From: Steroidobacteraceae bacterium
GTDB lineage: Bacteria > Pseudomonadota > Gammaproteobacteria > Steroidobacterales > Steroidobacteraceae
NCBI GenBank assembly: GCA_021325695.1
Contig: JAJTCR010000061.1
Coordinates: 1-11,371 of the forward strand
Length of the DNA stretch: 11,371 nt
Reading direction: 5' to 3'
Of this stretch, positions 6,483-11,371 are shown in pieces. The first letter of the stretch is position 1, and each line of letters starts with the position of its first letter. The position numbers and the translations under genes were made by a program. The notes beneath the pieces were generated by a model. That model was not told the origin of the DNA and ran no database searches. It worked only from the letters and a program-made list of their open reading frames with translations.

Positions 6483-7256
6483 ATGTATTCCCAGTGTCCG
6501 GAATGCCTGACGCGATTTCGCGTGACGGCGGCCGTGCTGCGAGTCGCGCACGGCACCGTGCGTTGCGGCCGCTGCGGCAGCGCGTTCGATGCGTTGCAGC
6601 GCCTGACCGACACCCTGCCCGACGATGCCGAGTCCGCGTCCGCACCGGCTCGCCTGTTGATGGAGCCGTCGCTCGCGGCGTTCGACGAGCAGGGCGTCAC
6701 CGACGCGGTCGATCGGGCGGAGAACGGCCAGGCACTGCGCGAGAAACGCGCCGGCGGTTCCGACCCGGGGACGGAGTTCCATTTCTCCGCGGACGACATC
6801 GAGCAGGTCTTCGTCGACGCGCGCGACTGGCAGAAGCGCTTTCCGCCCGGGACCGAGCGCGGCCGACCCGCCCATAAAGCGCACGGGACGGCGGTGGCGA
6901 CGGAAACTTCGGCGAACGAGGATGAACACGCCGACGACGGCAGCACGGATCCGGCTTCGGTGCATCCGGCGTCCGGCGCGCCCGTCATGCTCGTGCACGA
7001 ACCGGAGGCGATCGAGGACATCACGCTCGAAGGCGAGCGCATCCTGATCGAAGGCCTGCCGGAGTTCGACGACGACCTGCGCGAAATCGTGCGCGAAGGC
7101 GAGCCCGCAGACGACGCGGTGCCCCTGGCCGACGGCGAACCCCCGCCAGCCGACCTCGACGCGACCGATCGCTTCAGGCGTCCGCGACCGCGCAGCAGGT
7201 GCCCGGCGACGGACGTGACGGGCCGCAGGCCGACCCGCCGGTCGCCCGGCCCGTGA
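6483..7256 (+). CDS. Zinc-ribbon N-terminal part of a frameshifted zinc-ribbon/DUF3426 protein
   Basis: The first 37 residues form an MJ0042-type zinc ribbon: Cys5-x2-Cys8 and Cys28-x2-Cys31, with Met-Tyr-Ser-Gln-Cys-Pro-Glu-Cys at the start. A long acidic, poorly conserved linker follows (about 38-230). In homologues at this prmA-dusB position, one protein carries zinc ribbon, linker, one membrane helix and a C-terminal DUF3426 domain. Here the helix and DUF3426 lie in the -1 frame, in the ORF ending at 7906. After about base 7170 this frame turns into an Arg/Pro-rich tail typical of out-of-frame high-GC DNA, so residues beyond about 230 are probably not native. Function is unknown; the family is often called a predicted regulator. 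TATCAT at 6470-6475 resembles a -10 box, but the -35 is poor. The 6408-6482 gap is otherwise featureless. Confidence 0.75.
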   Translation: MYSQCPECLTRFRVTAAVLRVAHGTVRCGRCGSAFDALQRLTDTLPDDAESASAPARLLMEPSLAAFDEQGVTDAVDRAENGQALREKRAGGSDPGTEFHFSADDIEQVFVDARDWQKRFPPGTERGRPAHKAHGTAVATETSANEDEHADDGSTDPASVHPASGAPVMLVHEPEAIEDITLEGERILIEGLPEFDDDLREIVREGEPADDAVPLADGEPPPADLDATDRFRRPRPRSRCPATDVTGRRPTRRSPGP

Positions 7257-7906
7257 TCACGCCCGCGGAGGCGCCGTCGAACCTGCCGTTTCGCTTGCGC
7301 CAGCGCGAGTTTCCGGCCGGCGACGCACTCGACGAGGTCGGCTACGAGGACGTCGCGTCGCGGGGCCGCGGCACTGCGATCGCCTGGGGCGTCGGCGCAG
7401 TGTTGCTCGCGGTGGTGCTGGCCGCACAGGTGATCCATCACTATCGCGCGGACCTCGCGCGCGACGCCAGGTTCGGTCCGGTCGTGCGCGCCGCGTACGC
7501 GCGCCTGGGTCGACCGCTCGCGCCGAACTGGGACCTCGCCGCATTCGAGCTGCGTCAATGGGGCGCGAGCGAGTCGCTGTCCACGGTCGCCGGCACGATG
7601 AGCGTGCGCGCGAGCCTCCGCAACGGCGCCGATTTTGCCCAACCGCTGCCGCTCCTGCGGCTCGAGCTCGAGGATCGCTTCGGTGGCACGATTGCGCGTC
7701 GTGACTTCGAACCGCGCGAGTACCTCAAGGATCCCGCGCAGGCCCCGCGCCTGCTGACCCCCGGAGACACGACCGAGGCGGAACTCGACGTGGTCGAGGC
7801 GGGCACGGACGCGGTGGGCTACCGGCTCGACGTCTGCATGCGCGAGGAATCGGGCGCGACCCGCTGCGCGCAATCCACCTCGCTCGACGGTCCGGCGCCG
7901 CGGTGA
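7199..7906 (+). CDS. Transmembrane and DUF3426 C-terminal part of the same split gene
   Basis: Counted from the GTG at 7199, residues about 59-79 form one hydrophobic helix. Residues about 95-230 match DUF3426 in pattern: Ala-Ser-Leu-Arg-Asn-Gly-Ala-Asp-Phe-Ala-Gln-Pro-Leu-Pro at 138-151, then Glu-Leu-Glu-Asp-Arg-Phe-Gly-Gly and Arg-Asp-Phe-Glu-Pro-Arg-Glu-Tyr-Leu at 168-176. The GTG is only the first available start codon. The frame is open back to a TGA at 6923, and the sequence from about 7172 already reads like native protein, so this is most likely the downstream half of the zinc-ribbon gene starting at 6483. A single-base deletion near 7164-7180, real or a sequencing error, would explain the split. 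The stop TGA shares its last base with the ATG of dusB, implying tight coupling. Confidence 0.75.
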   Translation: MPGDGRDGPQADPPVARPVITPAEAPSNLPFRLRQREFPAGDALDEVGYEDVASRGRGTAIAWGVGAVLLAVVLAAQVIHHYRADLARDARFGPVVRAAYARLGRPLAPNWDLAAFELRQWGASESLSTVAGTMSVRASLRNGADFAQPLPLLRLELEDRFGGTIARRDFEPREYLKDPAQAPRLLTPGDTTEAELDVVEAGTDAVGYRLDVCMREESGATRCAQSTSLDGPAPR

Positions 7907-8937
7907 TGGCGTCGAGCCTCGCACCGGGCGGGCACGCGCCCGCCCGCGCCACGATCTTCATCGGTCCCTACCGGCTCGAGGGTCGTGCGCTGCTCGCACC
8001 GATGGCGGGCGTCACCGACCTGCCGTTTCGCCGCTTGTGCCGGCGTCTGGGGGCAGCACTCGCGGCGGGCGAGATGATCGCGGCGGACCCGCGGCTCTGG
8101 GACACGGCAGAGTCGCTGCGACGACGCGACCACACGGACGAACCCGAACCTCGCGTCGTGCAGATTGCCGGCGGCGATGCGGACACGATGGCCGATGCGG
8201 CGCGGCGCACCGTCGCCGCGGGCGCGCAGGTCGTCGACGTGAACATGGGCTGTCCCGCCAAGAAAGTCTGCAGCAAGGACGCGGGTTCGGCGTTGCTGCG
8301 CGACGAACGCAACGTCGCGGCCATCCTCGAGGCGACCGTGCGTGCGGTCGAGGTGCCCGTGACGCTCAAGATCCGCACGGGTTGGGCGCCGGACCAGCGC
8401 AATGCGCTCGCGATCGCCCGCATTGCGGAGGCTGCCGGCGTCCGCGCGCTGGCCGTGCACGGTCGCACGCGGGCGTGCCGTTTCAACGGTGCGGCGGAAT
8501 ACGAAACGATTGCCGCGGTGAAGCAGGCCGTGAGCATTCCGGTGTTCGCGAACGGCGACATCGATTCGCCCGCGAAAGCCGCGGCCGTGCTGCATGCGAC
8601 CGGCGCGGACGGCGTCATGATCGGGCGAGCGGCGCAAGGCCGGCCGTGGATCTTTCGCGAGATCGCTTCCCTTCTGGAGGGAATCGTCGCCACGCCGCCG
8701 ACGCACCGCGAGGTGCGTGATATCATGCTCGGGCACCTGCGCGATTTGTACGAATTTTACGGCGCCGAACCCGGCGTCAGGATCGCGCGCAAGCACATTG
8801 GCTGGTACTGCTCCGGACGCCCGCACGCGCAGGTGTTTCGCCAGGCCGTCATGCAGGTGGTTGCGCCCGGCGCGCAACTCGCGCAGGTGCGGGAATATTT
8901 CGATGCGCTGGACGCGCGGGCGGTCGATGCGGCCTGA
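7906..8937 (+). CDS. dusB: tRNA-dihydrouridine synthase B
   Basis: FMN- and NADPH-dependent enzyme that reduces uridine to dihydrouridine in the D-loop of tRNAs. Counted from the ATG at 7906 there are 343 residues. The N-terminal TIM barrel contains Ala-Pro-Met-Ala-Gly-Val-Thr-Asp at 31-38, Gln-Ile-Ala-Gly-Gly at 86-90, and Asn-Met-Gly-Cys-Pro-Ala-Lys-Lys-Val with catalytic Cys116. Further on come Leu-Lys-Ile-Arg-Thr-Gly-Trp, His-Gly-Arg-Thr-Arg-Ala-Cys, Phe-Ala-Asn-Gly-Asp-Ile and Ile-Gly-Arg-Ala-Ala-Gln-Gly-Arg-Pro-Trp-Ile-Phe, then the helical C-terminal domain. These match E. coli DusB closely rather than DusA or DusC. A GTG at 7903 is an alternative start one codon upstream. The first 15 or so residues are a variable extension. 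Fis follows after 48 bases, the classic gammaproteobacterial pair. Confidence 0.97.
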   Translation: MASSLAPGGHAPARATIFIGPYRLEGRALLAPMAGVTDLPFRRLCRRLGAALAAGEMIAADPRLWDTAESLRRRDHTDEPEPRVVQIAGGDADTMADAARRTVAAGAQVVDVNMGCPAKKVCSKDAGSALLRDERNVAAILEATVRAVEVPVTLKIRTGWAPDQRNALAIARIAEAAGVRALAVHGRTRACRFNGAAEYETIAAVKQAVSIPVFANGDIDSPAKAAAVLHATGADGVMIGRAAQGRPWIFREIASLLEGIVATPPTHREVRDIMLGHLRDLYEFYGAEPGVRIARKHIGWYCSGRPHAQVFRQAVMQVVAPGAQLAQVREYFDALDARAVDAA

Positions 8938-8985
8938 CACGCATCGGCGCAAGTCGCGAAGAATCAACGAGAGGCGGTCCACGGC

Positions 8986-9297
8986 ATGGCGGCGCGTAGC
9001 AAGAAGAGCACCCGGACACGGCGCGAGCCGAAGCCTGCAAACGGTCACCACAACGGCTCGACGCGCAGCGTACCGCTGCGCTCGCTCACCGAGCAGGCGC
9101 TCGACGACTACTTCACGAGCCTGAACGGGCACGCACCGGGTCACCTCTATGACCTCGTGCTGCGCGAAGTCGAGGAGCCGCTCTTTCGAGCGGTGCTCGA
9201 CTATTCGGCGGGGAACCAGAGCCGTGCGGCGGACATCCTCGGCATCAACCGCGGCACGCTGCGGAAGAAGCTCCGTGTGTACGGCATCGAAGGTTGA
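8986..9297 (+). CDS. fis: DNA-binding nucleoid protein Fis
   Basis: Small dimeric protein that bends DNA and, in enteric bacteria, activates rRNA and other growth genes. The 103 residues include a basic, probably disordered N-terminus (1-about 30), a helical dimer region (about 35-75: Ser-Leu-Thr-Glu-Gln-Ala-Leu; Leu-Tyr-Asp-Leu-Val-Leu-Arg-Glu-Val-Glu) and the helix-turn-helix at about 78-101, with Gly-Asn-Gln-Ser-Arg-Ala-Ala and Gly-Ile-Asn-Arg-Gly-Thr-Leu-Arg-Lys-Lys-Leu. That last block is nearly identical to E. coli Fis. The position directly after dusB supports the call. GAGAGG at 8969-8974 is a plausible ribosome binding site 11 bases before the ATG. purH starts 6 bases after the stop, so both are probably on one transcript. 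Confidence 0.97.
   Translation: MAARSKKSTRTRREPKPANGHHNGSTRSVPLRSLTEQALDDYFTSLNGHAPGHLYDLVLREVEEPLFRAVLDYSAGNQSRAADILGINRGTLRKKLRVYGIEG
9289..9293 (+). promoter_or_regulatory. Ribosome binding site of purH inside the end of fis
   Basis: GAAGG lies 10 bases before the GTG at 9304 and within the last codons of fis. It supports that GTG as the purH start and implies that ribosomes finishing fis can help initiation on purH. Confidence 0.6.
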
Positions 9298-9303
9298 TCC
9301 CTC

Positions 9304-10887
9304 GTGAATCCACCGATCCGGCGTGCACTGATCTCCGTTTCGAATAAGGAAGGCCTGCTCGACTTCGCCCACGAACTCACCCGCCGCGGCGTGACGATCC
9401 TCTCGACGGGCGGCACCGCGAAGATGCTTCGCGCCGACGGCATCGAGGCCGTCGACGTCTCGAGCGTGACCGGCTTTCCCGAGATCATGGACGGCCGCGT
9501 CAAGACGCTGCACCCGAGGATCCACGGCGGCCTGCTCGGCCGGCGCGGGCTCGACGATGCCGTCATGAAGGAGCACGGCATCGAGCCGATCGACCTCGTC
9601 GTCGTGAACCTGTATCCGTTCGCCGCGACGATCGCGAAGCCGGGGTGCACGTTCGAGGAGGCGGTCGAGAACATCGACATCGGCGGTCCCGCGATGGTGC
9701 GCGCGGCGGCCAAGAACCACGAGCGCGTCGCCGTCGTCGTCGATCCGCTCGATTACGGCGCGGTGCTGGCCGAGATGGAACGCGACAACGGCGGCGGCGT
9801 CGGCGCCGCGACCCGGCAGCGGCTCGCGACCAAGGCCTTCACGCACACCGCGCAGTACGACGCGATGGTCGCCTCGTACCTGTTGCAGGCGTCTCGCCCG
9901 AACGGCAACAACGGCACAACTCAGAGCGTCTTCCCCGACCTGCTGCCGATGCAGTTCCGCAAGCGTCTCGACCTTCGCTACGGCGAGAACCCGCACCAGC
10001 AGGCCGCGTTCTACGTGGCGTCCGACGCGCAGGGAGCGAGCGTCGGCTCGGCGTCCCAGCTGCAGGGCAAGGATTTGTCGTTCAACAACCTGGCCGACGC
10101 CGACACTGCGCTCGAATGCGTGCGCCAGTTCGACGAGCCCGCCTGCGTGATCGTCAAGCACGCGAACCCGTGCGGCGTCGCGGTCGCCACGTCGATCCGC
10201 GAGGCCTACGACCATGCCTACCGCACGGACCCGACGTCGGCGTTCGGCGGCATCATCGCATTCAACCGTGCGCTCGACGCCGACACGGCCGCGGCGATCG
10301 TCGAACGGCAGTTCGTCGAGGTGATCATCGCGCCCGCGGTCGACGCCGAGGCGCGCGAGGTCTGCGTGAAGAAGGAGAACGTGCGCCTGCTCGTGACCGG
10401 GCCGCTCGCGCCGAGCAACAGCCGGTACGAAGTGCGCAGCGTCAATGGCGGCCTGCTGATGCAGACGCGCGATCTCGGCATGGTCAAGCCGGCCGAGCTC
10501 GAGGTCGTCACGAAGCGCGCACCGACGCCGCAGGAACTCGAGGACCTCGTGTTCGCCTGGCAGGTGTGCAAGTTCGTCAAGTCGAACGCGATCATCTTCG
10601 TCAGGGAGCGCATGACGGTCGGCATCGGCGCCGGCCAGATGAGCCGCGTCTACAGCACGCGCATCGCGGCGATGAAAGCTCGCGACGAAGGCCTCGACCC
10701 AGTCGGTTCCGTGATGGCCTCGGACGCATTCTTCCCGTTCCGCGACGGCCTCGACGCCGCGGCCGAGCACGGCATCAAGGCCGTGATCCAGCCCGGCGGT
10801 TCGAAGCGTGACACCGAGGTGGTGGCGGCCGCCGACGAGCACGGCATCGCGATGGTGTTCACGGGCATGCGGCATTTCCGGCACTGA
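9304..10887 (+). CDS. purH: Bifunctional AICAR transformylase/IMP cyclohydrolase
   Basis: Catalyses the last two steps of IMP synthesis: formyl transfer to AICAR, then ring closure. The 527 residues align end to end with E. coli PurH (529). The N-terminal IMP cyclohydrolase domain (about 1-195) shows Ser-Thr-Gly-Gly-Thr-Ala at 34-39, Asp-Gly-Arg-Val-Lys-Thr-Leu-His-Pro at 63-71 and Ala-Ala-Ala-Lys-Asn-His at 134-139. The transformylase domain has Arg-Tyr-Gly-Glu-Asn-Pro-His-Gln-Gln at 225-233, the catalytic Lys285-His286 in Val-Lys-His-Ala-Asn-Pro-Cys-Gly, Asp-Pro-Thr-Ser-Ala-Phe-Gly-Gly from 309 and Phe-Val-Lys-Ser-Asn-Ala-Ile. It ends Met-Arg-His-Phe-Arg-His, as in E. coli. The start is GTG; no other start fits the conserved Arg-Arg-Ala-Leu-Ile-Ser-Val-Ser beginning. 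The last base of its stop codon is the first base of the second repeat element. Confidence 0.98.
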   Translation: MNPPIRRALISVSNKEGLLDFAHELTRRGVTILSTGGTAKMLRADGIEAVDVSSVTGFPEIMDGRVKTLHPRIHGGLLGRRGLDDAVMKEHGIEPIDLVVVNLYPFAATIAKPGCTFEEAVENIDIGGPAMVRAAAKNHERVAVVVDPLDYGAVLAEMERDNGGGVGAATRQRLATKAFTHTAQYDAMVASYLLQASRPNGNNGTTQSVFPDLLPMQFRKRLDLRYGENPHQQAAFYVASDAQGASVGSASQLQGKDLSFNNLADADTALECVRQFDEPACVIVKHANPCGVAVATSIREAYDHAYRTDPTSAFGGIIAFNRALDADTAAAIVERQFVEVIIAPAVDAEAREVCVKKENVRLLVTGPLAPSNSRYEVRSVNGGLLMQTRDLGMVKPAELEVVTKRAPTPQELEDLVFAWQVCKFVKSNAIIFVRERMTVGIGAGQMSRVYSTRIAAMKARDEGLDPVGSVMASDAFFPFRDGLDAAAEHGIKAVIQPGGSKRDTEVVAAADEHGIAMVFTGMRHFRH

Positions 10888-10993
10888 GTGGCTAGTGGCC
10901 AGTGGCTGGTGGCTAGTGGCTAGTAAGAACCAGGAGGCCGCATCGCGGCCGGTTCGACTCTGACTAACCACTGGTCACTAGCCACTAGCCACT
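10887..10993. repeat. Heptamer-built inverted repeat element, copy B (purH-purD)
   Basis: This copy fills most of the 127-base purH-purD gap. Five 7-base units occur on the left, AGTGGCT, AGTGGCC, AGTGGCT, GGTGGCT, AGTGGCT, plus AGT (10887-10924). The first unit begins on the last base of the purH stop codon. The right side (10963-10993) reads ACT plus AACCACT, GGTCACT, AGCCACT, AGCCACT. The inner four left units plus AGT (10894-10924) pair with the right arm over 31 positions: 26 Watson-Crick matches and three possible G-U pairs. The 38-base centre holds a strong hairpin, GGCCGC (10936-10941), loop ATC, GCGGCC (10945-10950). It is continued by GAACC (10927-10931) with GGTTC (10951-10955) across a 4-base 5' bulge (AGGA). 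The layout is the same as the accC-prmA copy. The remaining 21 bases before purD show no clear signal. Confidence 0.88.
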
Positions 10994-11014
10994 CTGGTCT
11001 ATCCTCGCCAACGC

Positions 11015-11371
11015 ATGAAGGTACTGATCATCGGTTCCGGCGGTCGCGAGCACGCCCTCGCGTGGAAGGTCGCGCAGTCGCCGCGCGTCACCCGGGTGTT
11101 CGTCGCGCCGGGCAATGCCGGGACCCGGCTCGAGCCGAACACGACCAATGTCGACATCGCCGCGGAAGACGTCCTTGGGCTGCTCGCGTTCGCGCAACGC
11201 GAGCGTATCGACCTGACGATCGTCGGACCCGAAGCGCCGCTGGTGCTCGGCCTGTGCGATGCATTCGGCGCTGCCGGACTTCGCTGCTTCGGGCCGAGCC
11301 GACTGGCGGCGCGGCTCGAGGGCTCGAAGGCGTTCACGAAGGACTTCCTGCAGCGGCACGGCATTCCCACG
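11015..11371 (+). CDS. purD: Phosphoribosylamine-glycine ligase, N-terminal 119 residues (runs off the window)
   Basis: GAR synthetase, the second step of purine synthesis: it joins glycine to phosphoribosylamine using ATP. The frame is open from the ATG at 11015 to the last base, giving 119 complete codons of a protein usually about 430 long. Visible motifs are Val-Leu-Ile-Ile-Gly-Ser-Gly-Gly-Arg-Glu-His-Ala-Leu-Ala-Trp-Lys at 3-18, Ala-Pro-Gly-Asn-Ala-Gly-Thr at 31-37, Ile-Val-Gly-Pro-Glu-Ala-Pro-Leu at 69-76 and Leu-Glu-Gly-Ser-Lys-Ala-Phe-Thr-Lys-Asp-Phe-Leu at 101-112, all near-identical to E. coli PurD. This covers the N-terminal domain and the start of the ATP-grasp region. It lies downstream of purH as in other Gammaproteobacteria. 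The start has no visible Shine-Dalgarno. Confidence 0.96.
   Translation, partial: MKVLIIGSGGREHALAWKVAQSPRVTRVFVAPGNAGTRLEPNTTNVDIAAEDVLGLLAFAQRERIDLTIVGPEAPLVLGLCDAFGAAGLRCFGPSRLAARLEGSKAFTKDFLQRHGIPT

Noticed and set aside
7137..7200. Programmed -1 ribosomal frameshift in the DUF3426 gene
   Set aside because: No canonical slippery heptamer in register and no clear downstream stem were found. The CCCCC run at 7140-7144 lies before the point where codon usage switches frame. A deletion or sequencing error is simpler.
7819..10971. Very long open frame on the minus strand (about 1050 codons)
   Set aside because: It lies opposite dusB, fis and purH, all with conserved motifs on the + strand. 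Its translation is Arg/His/Asp/Val-rich with no recognisable domain, a common side effect of high-G+C codon use.
5345..10993. Heptamer arrays considered as CRISPR
   Set aside because: Units are 7 bases, directly abutting and without spacers, in only two short intergenic arrays; no cas genes are present.
10996..11005. TATCCT before purD as a -10 promoter element
   Set aside because: No -35-like sequence at 15-19 bases upstream; the region there is the repeat arm.

Overview
The window is a compact, high-G+C chromosomal segment with every convincing gene on the + strand. Both the gene content and the order point to a gammaproteobacterium: accB-accC-prmA, then a zinc-ribbon/DUF3426 gene, dusB-fis, and purH-purD, preceded by dsbD, a TlpA-like thioredoxin gene and aroQ. 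The dusB-fis pair is diagnostic of Gammaproteobacteria. The purH-purD pair directly behind fis resembles Pseudomonas/Xanthomonadales-type genomes more than E. coli. The species cannot be named from the sequence.

Layout. Bases 1-2848 hold an envelope thiol-redox module: a DsbD missing its extreme N-terminus and, overlapping its stop by 4 bases, a membrane-anchored TlpA/ResA-like thioredoxin. Bases 2849-2945 hold a candidate regulatory region with an 18-base inverted repeat. Bases 2946-5335 hold aroQ (shikimate pathway), accB and accC (biotin carrier and biotin carboxylase of acetyl-CoA carboxylase). Bases 5336-5447 are an intergenic repeat element. Bases 5448-8937 hold prmA (methylation of ribosomal protein L11), a zinc-ribbon/DUF3426 membrane protein split by a -1 frame change, and dusB (tRNA dihydrouridine synthase). 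Bases 8986-10887 hold fis and purH, only 6 bases apart. Bases 10888-11014 hold a second copy of the repeat element, and purD starts at 11015 and runs off the window.

How the genes work together. Most are growth-linked housekeeping genes: fatty-acid synthesis (AccBC), aromatic synthesis (AroQ), translation (PrmA, DusB), the growth-phase nucleoid protein Fis and purine synthesis (PurH, PurD). Short gaps and overlaps suggest several co-transcribed blocks. DsbD probably passes reductant across the inner membrane to the neighbouring TlpA-like protein.

Most notable items: (1) two copies of an intergenic element built from 7-base units. Each has two 31-base inverted arms around a small central hairpin, sits immediately after a stop codon, and ends 5-21 bases before a start codon that lacks a visible ribosome binding site. 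(2) the frame change that splits the DUF3426 gene. (3) a duplicated N-terminal redox domain in DsbD. No phage, transposase, CRISPR, RNA gene or defence system is seen.
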